DNA of 40,253 nucleotides. It comes from Thermovirgaceae bacterium (lineage in GTDB: Bacteria > Synergistota > Synergistia > Synergistales > Thermovirgaceae). Within the stretch, counting starts at the first letter, position 1. Each line of letters opens with the position of its first letter. The stretch is from NCBI GenBank assembly GCA_030656095.1, contig JAUSOU010000129.1, positions 1 through 40,253 of the forward strand, in the 5' to 3' direction. Made by a program: the position numbers and the translations under genes. Of the stretch, positions 25,323 through 34,975 are shown piece after piece. Under the pieces are notes generated by a model. The model did not search any database and was not told where the DNA came from. It saw only the letters and a list, made by a program, of their open reading frames with translations.

Positions 25323-25454
25323 AAATGCTCAATGCGGAATTTCCGTCTGGAGATATTTTCAGATGAGAGCAGAAACCGGAGAAGACAAGCTTAAAGCGAC
25401 GGTCCTGATAACGTGGTTTTGAATTTGTTCAGGACAGTAAGAGAGGAGTCGAGA

Positions 25455-25655
25455 ATGATGGGGAAGAGTGCGTATCATGTTCCCGACATGTCGTGCGTGC
25501 ATTGTGTCGGCAGAATATCCAGGGTGCTTGAGTCGATGGGGGTTGAGGGGTTTGTGGTTTCGCTTGAGGAGAAGCGAATTATTGCCGATGCTCCGTTTGG
25601 AAATGAGGTATTGAAGGCCCTTGAAGATGCGGGATATCCAGTATCGAAAGAGTAG
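25455..25655 (+). CDS. HMA-domain metallochaperone (CopZ-like)
   Basis: A 66-residue single HMA domain with the metal-binding motif MSCVHC in HVPDMSCVHCVGRISRVLES, then the usual beta-alpha-beta pattern (VSLEEKRIIADAPFGNEVLKALEDAGYPV). Such proteins carry Cu(I) or other soft metals to P-type ATPases or sensors. I chose ATG 25455 with AGGAG six bases upstream; GTG 25413 and ATG 25458 are in frame. It stands alone: no copper ATPase is adjacent. The region 25656-25847 downstream holds no gene I can support. Confidence 0.87.
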   Translation: MMGKSAYHVPDMSCVHCVGRISRVLESMGVEGFVVSLEEKRIIADAPFGNEVLKALEDAGYPVSKE

Positions 25656-25847
25656 TTCTGACGCATGGATCGCAGTCCGGTTTTATGATCCCCGGCCTTT
25701 CTGTTAACTGTTTACGTTCTTGAGCCTTTCACCCTGGTGAGGCGGGAGTGTCGGTAACTTGCTGAAACTCTGTTAGCCTTAAACAGCACTTTGTCACAAC
25801 AATTTGAAACATTAGTGCCTGTGTGTATTGTTGAGGGAGGGGATGCG

Positions 25848-27569
25848 ATGTTTCGTTTTCCGGCGGAAGGCTGCAGGGACATTTCTCTTGTGCTGTGCGG
25901 CGCGGCAGGCCAGGGTGTTCAGACAGTTGAGGAGATACTTGTCGATTCTCTTTAAAGGGCTGGTTTTCATGTCTTTGCCAGCAGGGAGTTCATGTCCAGG
26001 GTTCGGGGAAGCAGCAACTAGACAGAGTTGAGGATTTCGTCAGGCCGCGTCAACGCCCTGGTCGACAGGATCGATATTCTTCTCCCTCTGGGCGGCGGGA
26101 TCAGGCCGAACATCAGGAATCGTATTTCCAGGGATACGCTGATCATAGGCGATACCGAGGAACTGAAGGACGAGTTCAGAGACAGCGGCGTGAACTTCCT
26201 CAACGTCCCCCTTATGGAAAAGGGCAGGGAAGCGGGTGGGGCGGTTTATACTGGTGTTGTGGCGGCGGGTCTGGTTGCCGGATTCCTTTGGATCCCCTCG
26301 GATCTGCTGAAGTCGTTCATCGAGGGGAAGTTTTCCGCCAAGGCCCCCGATGTAGTTGAAAAGAACATGGTCGCCATTGAAAAGGGGATGGATCTTGCCA
26401 GGAGTTTCCTGGATTCCGGAGAGATCCATGTGGAGATCCCGGGAGCCGGTCCTGGCGCGGGCGGGATCGTCCTCAACGGCTCCGACGCCGTCTCGCTCGG
26501 AGCGCTTGCGGGAGGGTGTGATTTCATCGCCTCCTACCCGATGTCCCCCGCGACGGGAGTGCTTACCTTCCTTGCCGGAAATGCCCGCGATTTAGGAGTC
26601 GCCGTCGAGCAGGCCGAGGATGAGATAGCGGCGATAAACATGGCCATAGGAGCATCCTACGAGGGTGCCCGGTCAATGGTCAGCACCTCGGGTGGAGGCC
26701 TTGCGCTGATGTCCGAAGGGGTCAGTCTTGCCGGAATCACGGAGGTGCCGGTAGTTCTTCATATAGGACAGCGTCCCGGCCCAGCACCGGAATGGCCACC
26801 CGGACAGAGCAGTGCGACCTAAATTTAGCGGTCTTCTGCGGACAAGGGGATATCCAGAGGGCCGTCTTCGCGCCCGGAAGCCTTGAACAGGCGTTCCGTC
26901 TTTCCAGGGAGGCGTTCAACCTCGCCGCTGAGTTCCATGTTCCTGTATTTATCCTGACGGACCAGTATTTCCTCGACTCCTCCTGCAACACTCCCGGATC
27001 CGATCTTTCGGATTTCACGGTCGAAAGACACCTCGTAGAGGCCAGCCCGGGCTACAGGAGATACGGGGATACGGAAAGCGGAGTATCGCCCCGGAGCGTT
27101 CCCGGTTTTGGGGAGGAATTTGCAGGAGCCGACAGCCACGAGCACGATGAAGTCGGGCATGCCGATGAGGATTTCGATCTTCGTGCCAGGATGGTGGAAA
27201 AGCGCCTCCGGAAGATGAGAGGGATCACGGGAAAAACGATCAGGCCTCTCCTGGAGGGTCCGGATGATTACAGAAACCTGGTGGTCTCGTGGGGGTCGAC
27301 GTATCACATAGTGGCGGAGGCTGTCGAACGCAGCGGCCTCAAAGGTACCACTCATCTGCACTTCGATCAGGTATTCCCGCTGCACCCGGATACGGCCGCT
27401 TATCTAAAAAAAGGCGAAGAGGGTTGTGGCCGTAGAGGGAAACGCCACCGGACAGTTCGCGGACCTTGTCCGGAGGGATTACGGACCTGAAAGAATAAGG
27501 AGCTATCTGACCTCTTTGAGGCAGATAGCGAAGGATCATATGGCGCAAAACAGTCTCGAAGGAGGGTAA
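25848..27569 (+). pseudogene. 2-oxoacid:ferredoxin oxidoreductase gamma-alpha subunit (KorA type), broken
   Basis: Conceptually a 574-residue fusion: gamma domain (LCGAAGQGVQTVEEIL onward), then alpha/pyrimidine domain (GSDAVSLGALAGGCDFIASY, VVLHIGQRPGPAT, VPVFILTDQ) and C-terminal domain II (YRNLVVSWGSTYHIVAEAV). Intact enzymes oxidise 2-oxoacids from amino acids to acyl-CoA with ferredoxin. Four lesions: in-frame TAA 25953 and TAG 26019, a one-base deletion near 26783-26790 (GCACCGG), and a one-base insertion in the seven-A run 27406-27412. The two shifts cancel, and the true stop TAA 27567 is in the starting frame. No beta subunit gene lies on either side, which favours real decay over sequencing error. 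GGGAGGGG precedes ATG 25848. Confidence 0.87.
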
Positions 27570-27574
27570 CGACC

Positions 27575-27931
27575 GTGAGGACCAAAAGAACGGTATTGAT
27601 AATGACCATCGCGCTGACGGCAATTCTTGTAACGGCAACCGTGGGATTATCTCATCCGCCGACATCTCTGGATTTGAAGCATTCGGCTGATGACGGAGTT
27701 CTTTCGATTTCGATAGCGCACACAGTGGGCGATATTTCGACGCACTTCGTTAAAAACGTGAAGGTGACAATCGATGGCAGACAGGCTGCCGATCTTTTCT
27801 ACATCAGCCAGACCGAAAAGAGCGGAGAAACGTTGTTTGTATCAATAGGGAAGTTCAAACCGGGGACTCAGATATCCGTCATGGTGGAGTGCAGCAAGTT
27901 CGGCAAGCTCGAGAAAAAACTGGTGCATTAA
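27575..27931 (+). CDS. Small exported Ig-like/desulfoferrodoxin-fold protein
   Basis: A 118-residue protein with a signal peptide (VLIMTIALTAILVTATVGLS, ending near residue 26) and a predicted all-beta domain: PPTSLDLKHSADDGVLSISI, AHTVGDISTHFVKNVKVTID, then ISVMVECSKFGKLEKKLVH. It resembles small exported proteins annotated as desulfoferrodoxin-like (superoxide-reductase fold). However, the iron site of true enzymes (CxxHG) appears here as CSKFG, lacking the histidine, so enzymatic activity is doubtful. GTG 27575 uses the GGAGGG at the end of the broken oxidoreductase gene, eight bases upstream, and probably depended on its transcript. Assignment tentative. Confidence 0.6.
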   Translation: MRTKRTVLIMTIALTAILVTATVGLSHPPTSLDLKHSADDGVLSISIAHTVGDISTHFVKNVKVTIDGRQAADLFYISQTEKSGETLFVSIGKFKPGTQISVMVECSKFGKLEKKLVH

Positions 27932-27933
27932 AG

Positions 27934-27968
27934 AAAGGGCCCCCGATCTCCCTGGCGGCCCCGCTTTT
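27934..27968. terminator. Hairpin between convergent genes
   Basis: AAAGGGCC and GGCCCCGCTTTT can pair around a 15-base loop (with inner CC/GG), with T-rich tails on both strands. It lies exactly between the stop of the exported beta protein and the convergent exported protein. Bidirectional termination is likely but the stem is short. Confidence 0.5.
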
Positions 27969-27971
27969 CCT

Positions 27972-28727
27972 CTATTTCCAGTCCAGGTTGAGTATGCGTT
28001 TCCACGTAAAGTTTTGAATTACCTCTGTTGAGGGTTTTCCACCCCTTGAGAGGGATTCGTAGTCCGTCAGGAGACGGGAATAAGCTTCCTTGCGCTCGGG
28101 GATCTGTTCCGCGTCCCTTACCATTGCTGTAATCTTGTGAAGTTGACGGTAGACTTCCGGGATTACCTGGAAGTTTGGCCCCTCCTGGGTCAGGGATATA
28201 GTGTAGACAAACGTAAGAGTGCGGCTGCCCCCGAACTGCGGCAGGTCGCCATACGCGGGTAGGTTCGGAGATACGAAAAGAGCTGTACCTCTAGGGGCAT
28301 ATAGCTTCACGGGTATTGTGTCCCAGTATGTTTGGCCCAGGGGGCTGATGATGACCCAGGCTCTCGGAATCTGGGTCGTCACTCCGATCCAGAGGTACAA
28401 CCCCCTTGAACGGTCGCCCGGTTTTGTGAAGGTAATGGTCCAGAGAAGGTCTTTCCCGAAATCTCCATCAGCGTAAGGCTCCACGACGCTCTCTCCGGCA
28501 AAAACGAATCCCTCAATTGGGAGTATTTTCTGGATTCCCGCCGGAGAACGGAGCAGGGCGGAGATTATCACCCCCTCACTGGTCGCCAGAACCATGGTCA
28601 CTGGATGCCCGGGAACCGAAAGAACCTTCAGATCCTGAGCCCGGGCTGGTGATTGAAGCCCCGGGAATAAGGCGCATACGGCAAGAATAAAGGCAAAAGT
28701 CACGATTCTTGACAGGCGTGATCTCAA
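27972..28727 (-). CDS. Unrecognised exported protein, last gene of the folP-folK run
   Basis: About 251 residues with a clear signal peptide (RIVTFAFILAVCALFPG to ARAQ). The mature part begins LKVLSVPGHPVTMVLATSEG and looks beta-rich up to about residue 190 (LWTITFTKPGDRSRGLYLWIGV, AWVIISPLGQTYW), ending in a helical region (EQIPERKEAYSRLLTDYESL) and KRILNLDWK. I recognise no domain. I prefer TTG 28727, which has GGGAGTGA at good spacing; GTG 28736 directly abuts that site. It follows folK by 23 bases on the minus strand, so it is probably cotranscribed, though a function in folate synthesis is unlikely for an exported protein. Confidence 0.78.
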   Translation of the reverse strand: MRSRLSRIVTFAFILAVCALFPGLQSPARAQDLKVLSVPGHPVTMVLATSEGVIISALLRSPAGIQKILPIEGFVFAGESVVEPYADGDFGKDLLWTITFTKPGDRSRGLYLWIGVTTQIPRAWVIISPLGQTYWDTIPVKLYAPRGTALFVSPNLPAYGDLPQFGGSRTLTFVYTISLTQEGPNFQVIPEVYRQLHKITAMVRDAEQIPERKEAYSRLLTDYESLSRGGKPSTEVIQNFTWKRILNLDWK

Positions 28728-28750
28728 TTTGCTCACTCCCTAGATTTGTT

Positions 28751-29233
28751 TCAAAGGTTCGTTATCCTTGCGATATCACCTTTTAAGATCTGCATCGCCA
28801 GATCTCTGACGTTCCGCCCAAGAAGGGGGTGAACCCATTGGGGGGCCACCTGGCTAAGAGGCACAAGCACGAAAGCCCTCCGGTGCATCTCGGGATGGGG
28901 TAGGGTCAGGTCCTCTTCGTTGATTGTGAGGCCATCCATGAAAAGAATATCGATGTCGATCTCCCTGGGTCCCCAGCGGAACCGGGGAACGCGCCCCAGT
29001 TCGTTTTCGATCGACTGGATTTTAAGCAGAAGGTCGCGGGGCGAATCTTCCGTCTCCGCCAGGATACACGCATTGAGAAAGCTGGGCTGATCGCTGAGTC
29101 CCCAGGGCTCAGACTCGAATACGTCGCTCGACGCTGCAATGGAGACCGCCTTCTCTTTCAAAAGAAGAGTGGCATGGCGAATGGTCGCAAGCCTGTCGCC
29201 AAGATTGCTCCCCAGGGATATTCCAGCCTGCAT
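28751..29233 (-). CDS. folK: 6-hydroxymethyl-7,8-dihydropterin pyrophosphokinase
   Basis: Transfers pyrophosphate from ATP to hydroxymethyl-dihydropterin, the step before dihydropteroate synthase. The 160-residue enzyme has SLGSNLGDR near the start, the SEPWG segment, and the signature RWGPREIDIDILFMDG with its Mg-binding aspartates, followed by LPHPEMHRRAFVLVPL. Its ATG overlaps the folP stop (ATGA at 29230-29233 on the minus strand), so the two consecutive folate steps are translationally coupled. Confidence 0.96.
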   Translation of the reverse strand: MQAGISLGSNLGDRLATIRHATLLLKEKAVSIAASSDVFESEPWGLSDQPSFLNACILAETEDSPRDLLLKIQSIENELGRVPRFRWGPREIDIDILFMDGLTINEEDLTLPHPEMHRRAFVLVPLSQVAPQWVHPLLGRNVRDLAMQILKGDIARITNL

Positions 29234-30447
29234 CAGAGGTTTTCCCCTTTCAAAGCCTCTATCATCCGTACCGCATGGAAATTCCGGGCCACGTCGTGAA
29301 CCCTGATGACCGGCACTCCTTTGAACGCGCAGAAAGCGGAGACGGCAAGTGTCCCTTCGAGACGCTGCGCGGGATCATTCAGACCCAGAACCCTGCCGAT
29401 GGTGCTTTTTCGTGAATGCCCCACAATGAGAGGTCTGCCCAGGGTGAAAAACGACTCGATCCTCTCAAGTACCCTGAGGTTCTGACCTGTGTCCTTTGAA
29501 AACCCGATACCCGGATCCAGAATTATCTGTCCGAGGTCTATCCCCGCGTTTTCCGCGGCTTCAATTCTCCGGGTAAAGAACGAAACGATCTCACCAATTA
29601 TATCCCCGTAGACTGAAGATCGGTGCATTCCGTCCGGGACGTCCCTGGCGTGCATTATGACGACGGGGTTTCCCGTCCTCGCCAGAAGCGGAAACATTCC
29701 GTCGTCGAAAAGGCCTGCGGAGATGTCGTTGATGATGTCGGCTCCTGCATCGATAGCTGCCGCAGCGGTTTCCGCCCTGAATGTATCCGCCGATATTATG
29801 GCGCCGGGAAGCTCGCAGCGGACTGCCCTTATGGCAGGGATCAGCCGGTCAGCCTCCTCTTCGGAAGAAAGAGGCGAGGATCCGGGTCTGGTAGATTCCG
29901 AGCCGATGTCTATTATGTCCGCTCCCTCTTCATGCATCTTTGATGCCAGGGCGGCGCACGACCCTGCGTCCCCAGCACGGCTTCCGCTGTAGAAAGAGTC
30001 GTTGTTGGCGTTTATGATACCCATTATTTTTGTTCTTTCGCCGAGAGAGAGGCGCTCGCGGCCGGGGATGGGCAACTCCCATCTCCTGATCGCCAGGGCC
30101 GCGAGCGCGACTTCAAGTTCCTCCCTGACACGGTCGAGCCCCCAGTAGGGCATGGCACAAAGTTTTTCGGAAAGGCCCCTGAGTGCTTTAAGTGTGCCCA
30201 TTATCACGACATTGGAACGGGGAACCGATCCCTCTATTGCATTTTTGTGGACAATTGCGTCTCCGCCCCTTGATAGAAGTTCCTGCTTAAGTGCGTTGGC
30301 AGCCCTGAAGTCGATTTCCGGAAGGAGAAAAGAGATGACCTCGCGTTTGCGGTTGAAGAAGGGGAAACTGCGCTCGTCGGCCCCGGTTTTGGAGATTGCG
30401 TCCCACAGATCCGTTTCGTTCTGGAGCGAAAATCTGTATATGGTCAT
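29233..30447 (-). CDS. folP: Dihydropteroate synthase, long form with N-terminal extension
   Basis: Condenses dihydropterin pyrophosphate with p-aminobenzoate. The TIM barrel occupies about residues 135-400: IMGIINANNDSFYSGSR, DIGSESTRPGSSP, DIINDISAG, VVIMHARD, LDPGIGFSKDTGQN, GHSRKSTIGRVLG and IRVHDV. An extra N-terminal part of about 130 residues (from MTIYRFSLQNE) is absent in the E. coli enzyme (282 residues) but known from long forms in several anaerobes. The first loop reads NANNDSF rather than the usual NVTPDSF, a notable change near the pterin/sulfa site. Start ATG 30447 overlaps the stop of a 50-residue ORF as ATGA. Confidence 0.94.
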   Translation of the reverse strand: MTIYRFSLQNETDLWDAISKTGADERSFPFFNRKREVISFLLPEIDFRAANALKQELLSRGGDAIVHKNAIEGSVPRSNVVIMGTLKALRGLSEKLCAMPYWGLDRVREELEVALAALAIRRWELPIPGRERLSLGERTKIMGIINANNDSFYSGSRAGDAGSCAALASKMHEEGADIIDIGSESTRPGSSPLSSEEEADRLIPAIRAVRCELPGAIISADTFRAETAAAAIDAGADIINDISAGLFDDGMFPLLARTGNPVVIMHARDVPDGMHRSSVYGDIIGEIVSFFTRRIEAAENAGIDLGQIILDPGIGFSKDTGQNLRVLERIESFFTLGRPLIVGHSRKSTIGRVLGLNDPAQRLEGTLAVSAFCAFKGVPVIRVHDVARNFHAVRMIEALKGENL

Positions 30448-30596
30448 CCTTTTTCCGGTCTCCCGCCTCTTGGAATGCCGCCTTTATTGATCCTCAGGCG
30501 CAGGCCATGATATTGCTCCTTTAAGGATAGGTCAAGCAGGACAGTAGCGGGACTTATCACGGCCGGATACAAAAGGTTCCCGTCAGACCCATTCAC
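30444..30596 (-). CDS. Putative 50-residue protein coupled to folP
   Basis: A short frame from GTG 30596 to TGA 30444. It reads VNGSDGNLLYPAVISPATVL, then LDLSLKEQYHGLRLRIN and a glycine/arginine-rich tail (KGGIPRGGRPEKG). Evidence for coding is positional: the start overlaps the end of the histidine phosphatase gene by 14 bases with GGAG ten bases upstream, and the stop overlaps the folP ATG as ATGA, filling the whole gap between two genes of the same strand. The amino-acid composition looks protein-like. No family recognised; it could also be a chance frame. Confidence 0.42.
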   Translation of the reverse strand: MNGSDGNLLYPAVISPATVLLDLSLKEQYHGLRLRINKGGIPRGGRPEKG

Positions 30597-31272
30597 TTAT
30601 GAGATGCTCCAGGTGAGAGGTCTGGTTGAGAGAGACAAGACAGTAACCCCTTTCTTTCTCGTGGGTCAGGATCGAGAAGGAGGCGGTATCGATATGTGTC
30701 CTCCAGAAATACGGTTCGCCTATTCCGAGTGCAGCGGCCAGAAGGGGTTTGAGAACGGCCCTGTGCGACACCACCACGAACGTCTCGCCTTCATGGTAGT
30801 TGACGAGCGCGTTAAGGTTCGCGAAGGATCTGCGCTGCACGTCCGACAGGGTCTCCGCTCCGCTGATGTGAAGCCTCTCGGGGTGTGAAAGCCAGAGTCT
30901 CCACTCCTCCGGATATTCCTGCTCGACATCGCTCTTTTTTCTCTTCTCCCATTTTCCGAGCGCCATGTTGTTGAAACCCTGGCGGATCTCCAGCGGAATA
31001 GAGCAACGATCGCAGACGGCCTGAGCCGTCTCGGTTGCTCTTGAGAGGGGGCCTGAAAAAACCCTGGCGGGTGAAAGGGTCGACACCGCCTCGGCCAGAG
31101 CTCTTGCCTGCAGTTTTCCCGAGTCGTTCAAAGGAAAATCAGACCTTCCCCTGAAAAGGCCCTCCCTGTTCCCTTCGCATTCCCCGTGCCTGATCAGAAG
31201 GATCGTTGTCCTGCTTCTTTCAATACCCAGTTTATGCCCTCCCGGGAAAAACAGATCGTTGAATTTCGACAC
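30583..31272 (-). CDS. Histidine phosphatase (phosphoglycerate mutase-like) family protein
   Basis: The 229-residue protein has the phosphohistidine motif LIRHGECEGN (His about 29), FRGRSDFPLNDSGKLQA, the FSGPLSRATETA segment, a QGFNNMALGKWE loop and the second catalytic His in VVVSHRAVLKPLLAAAL. Members dephosphorylate sugar phosphates, alpha-ribazole phosphate or phosphoserine; the substrate is not predictable here. GTG 31272 is the only conventional start with an N-terminus, but it lacks a good ribosome site; a GGGAGGG sits inside the frame shortly before residue 15, where only CTG/ATT codons are available. First gene of the minus-strand run to folP and folK, divergent from hrcA. Confidence 0.87.
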   Translation of the reverse strand: MSKFNDLFFPGGHKLGIERSRTTILLIRHGECEGNREGLFRGRSDFPLNDSGKLQARALAEAVSTLSPARVFSGPLSRATETAQAVCDRCSIPLEIRQGFNNMALGKWEKRKKSDVEQEYPEEWRLWLSHPERLHISGAETLSDVQRRSFANLNALVNYHEGETFVVVSHRAVLKPLLAAALGIGEPYFWRTHIDTASFSILTHEKERGYCLVSLNQTSHLEHLISEWV

Positions 31273-31325
31273 CTATTCTAGGCCAAGTTGCTCTCCGTTT
31301 GTGGAGTTTTGCTCTCTGACCAGTG

Positions 31326-31354
31326 TTGACAATAGTCGATGCGATTGCTAATCT
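31326..31354 (+). promoter_or_regulatory. Sigma70 promoter of the hrcA-dnaK operon
   Basis: TTGACA (31326-31331), a 17-base spacer, then TAATCT (31349-31354). Transcription would begin about 31361, placing the CIRCE operator just downstream of the start, the standard HrcA arrangement. Confidence 0.88.
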
Positions 31355-31374
31355 ACCTTTCGGGTTCAAAGCTC

Positions 31375-31401
31375 TTAGCACTCCACAACCGAGAGTGCTA
31401 A
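31375..31401 (+). promoter_or_regulatory. CIRCE operator (HrcA binding site)
   Basis: TTAGCACTC, nine bases (CACAACCGA), GAGTGCTAA: an exact match to the CIRCE consensus. Located between the promoter and hrcA, so HrcA should repress its own operon and release on heat stress or unfolded-protein load through chaperonin titration. Confidence 0.98.
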
Positions 31402-31426
31402 GAAAAAAATCGGGGAGTTGTTTCCA

Positions 31427-32458
31427 GTGCTGAGCGAAAGGCACCTCGAGGTGGTTCTCGCGGTTGTTTACGAGTACATAAAGACCGGAGAACCCATAGG
31501 GTCACGCACTATCTCGAAGAAGTTCCTTAAGGATCGCAGTGCGGCCACGATCCGCAACGAGATGGCCGATCTCGAGGAGATGGAGTATCTCTATCAGCCG
31601 CACACGTCCGCCGGGCGTATACCTACCCCTAAGGCCTACAGGATCTATGTCGATGCCATCATGAGGCGCCAGCGTTCCTTTCCGGCGGACAGCGACGGCT
31701 GGATGAGGGAGCTCAGGGCGCGCCGCAGGGACGTGGAGGAGGCGCTGGGTTACGCCACACGGCTTCTCGGCAAGATAACGAATTATATAGGCGTCGCGGC
31801 TCTCGGGCCTGCAAGTGAGACCGTGCTGCAGAGGGTTGAATTCGTAAGGATGGGGAACCGCACGGTCCTGATCCTTCTGGTGCTCAAAGGGGGGCTCATT
31901 CACCACCGGACGGTGGTCCTCCCATGCGACATGACCCAGGATAACCTGGACGAACTCTCCAGGAGGGTATCGACGGTAGCCCTGGGCCGCCAGTGGAAGG
32001 ATGTCAGGGGGATCCTGCAGGCGTATGTGGAGGATGCCCTCGAACGTTATGCAGACAGCTGCCGTGCCGCAATAGCCGAAATGGACCTGATCCTCACCGA
32101 ACAGCCCTTTCAGTTCTTTACGGGAGGGACCCGGAATGTCCTGGGCATGCCCGATTTCAGCGATCTGGGCCGCCTGCAGGCCATGATGGGGCTCCTCGAG
32201 GAGGACGAATCCATCGGGCAGCTTGTTCATGGGTGCTCGGCCGAACAGGGACTCTGCGTGACAATAGGTGACGAAAACCCGGTCTTCCAGATGCGCGACT
32301 GCTCCATCGTCATGGCTTCGGCCACAGCCGGAGGAAGAAGGGCGGTTGTAGGGCTCATAGGTCCCGTCCGCATGGACTACGAAAGATCGATATCCGTCCT
32401 CGAAGGGATTTTAGGAACCCTGTCTGACAACAATGAAAGTGAAGAGGGAGGTCTTTAG
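31427..32458 (+). CDS. hrcA: Heat-inducible transcription repressor HrcA
   Basis: Represses chaperone genes by binding CIRCE. The 343-residue protein has the N-terminal winged helix (LSERHLEVVLAVVYEYIKTG, GSRTISKKF, SAATIRNEMADLEEMEYL, QPHTSAGRIPT) and the GAF-like central and C-terminal domain with LIGPVRMDYERSISVLE near the end. I prefer GTG 31427 (VLSERH, matching the usual MLSER start) with GGGGAG nine bases upstream; TTG 31418 is an alternative. The stop is directly followed by the grpE ATG. Confidence 0.96.
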   Translation: MLSERHLEVVLAVVYEYIKTGEPIGSRTISKKFLKDRSAATIRNEMADLEEMEYLYQPHTSAGRIPTPKAYRIYVDAIMRRQRSFPADSDGWMRELRARRRDVEEALGYATRLLGKITNYIGVAALGPASETVLQRVEFVRMGNRTVLILLVLKGGLIHHRTVVLPCDMTQDNLDELSRRVSTVALGRQWKDVRGILQAYVEDALERYADSCRAAIAEMDLILTEQPFQFFTGGTRNVLGMPDFSDLGRLQAMMGLLEEDESIGQLVHGCSAEQGLCVTIGDENPVFQMRDCSIVMASATAGGRRAVVGLIGPVRMDYERSISVLEGILGTLSDNNESEEGGL

Positions 32459-33079
32459 ATGAAACGCGGAAAAAACGACAGGACCCCAAAGGGGCCGGGA
32501 GATGATATTCAGAATCCCGTCGGCAGGGAAGATGTGCCGGAAATCTGCGATGCCGGAGAGGGCGATCTCAAGGATGGATCCCCCCCGGATATGACCTGTC
32601 TCCTGGGCGAACTGAAATCTGCAAGAGATCTAGCCGAACGTCTCAGCGAAGAGAACAAGGCTCTGAACGACGCTGCCGCAAGGGCAAGGGCCGATTTCTT
32701 CAATTTCAGGCAGCGGGTGGAGCGGGAGCAGGAGAGATCGAGGCAGCTTGCCTCCGAGAGCGCTGTTGCTGTAATTATTCCGGTCCTGGATAATCTTGAC
32801 AGGGCACTTTCATCTCCGCAGGGAGATTTCGATTCTCTGAACAAGGGGGTTGAGATGGTCCGCAATCAGTTCTTCTCCGCCCTAGAAAGCATGGGAGTCT
32901 CACTCATCGTGACGACCGGCAGGCCTTTTGATCCGGCCATCCATGAGGCGGTAGCCGTTGAAGAGCCGGAGGGTGACACGGAAGAGGGGATCATTACGGA
33001 GGAGATCCAGCCCGGCTACATCATTGCGGGCAAGGTTATCCGGGCGGCCAGGGTGAAGGTTGCCAGGGGAACCTCATAG
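32459..33079 (+). CDS. grpE: Nucleotide exchange factor GrpE
   Basis: Releases ADP from DnaK. The 206-residue protein has an acidic, disordered N-terminus (about 1-45), a long coiled-coil helix (LGELKSARDLAERLSEENKA through RVEREQERSRQ) with the conserved ARADFFNFRQR, VIIPVLDNLDRAL, and the C-terminal beta domain with GRPFDPAIHEAVA and EEIQPGYIIAGKVIRAARV. ATG 32459 abuts the hrcA stop, with GGGAGG in the end of hrcA. Confidence 0.97.
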   Translation: MKRGKNDRTPKGPGDDIQNPVGREDVPEICDAGEGDLKDGSPPDMTCLLGELKSARDLAERLSEENKALNDAAARARADFFNFRQRVEREQERSRQLASESAVAVIIPVLDNLDRALSSPQGDFDSLNKGVEMVRNQFFSALESMGVSLIVTTGRPFDPAIHEAVAVEEPEGDTEEGIITEEIQPGYIIAGKVIRAARVKVARGTS

Positions 33080-33135
33080 AGAAGACCAGATCCGGCACCG
33101 TAACACAATACAAAAATTTGCGGGGTGATCTCTAA

Positions 33136-34962
<1,827 letters not shown>

Positions 34963-34975
34963 GGAGTGACGCACT

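Noticed and set aside
25953-26021. Stop-codon recoding (pyrrolysine or similar) rather than decay in the KorA-type gene
   Set aside because: One stop is TAA and the other TAG, and two frameshifts are also present; recoding would not explain these together.
25828-26031. 67-codon frame overlapping the start of the KorA-type gene
   Set aside because: Out of frame with the conserved gamma-domain translation, with no sensible protein pattern.
30494-30508. Four-codon leader (Met-Ala-Cys-Ala) after a TAAAGGAG on the minus strand before folP
   Set aside because: Too short to be a credible leader peptide, no hairpin switch seen; the AAGGAG is explained as codons of the 50-residue frame.
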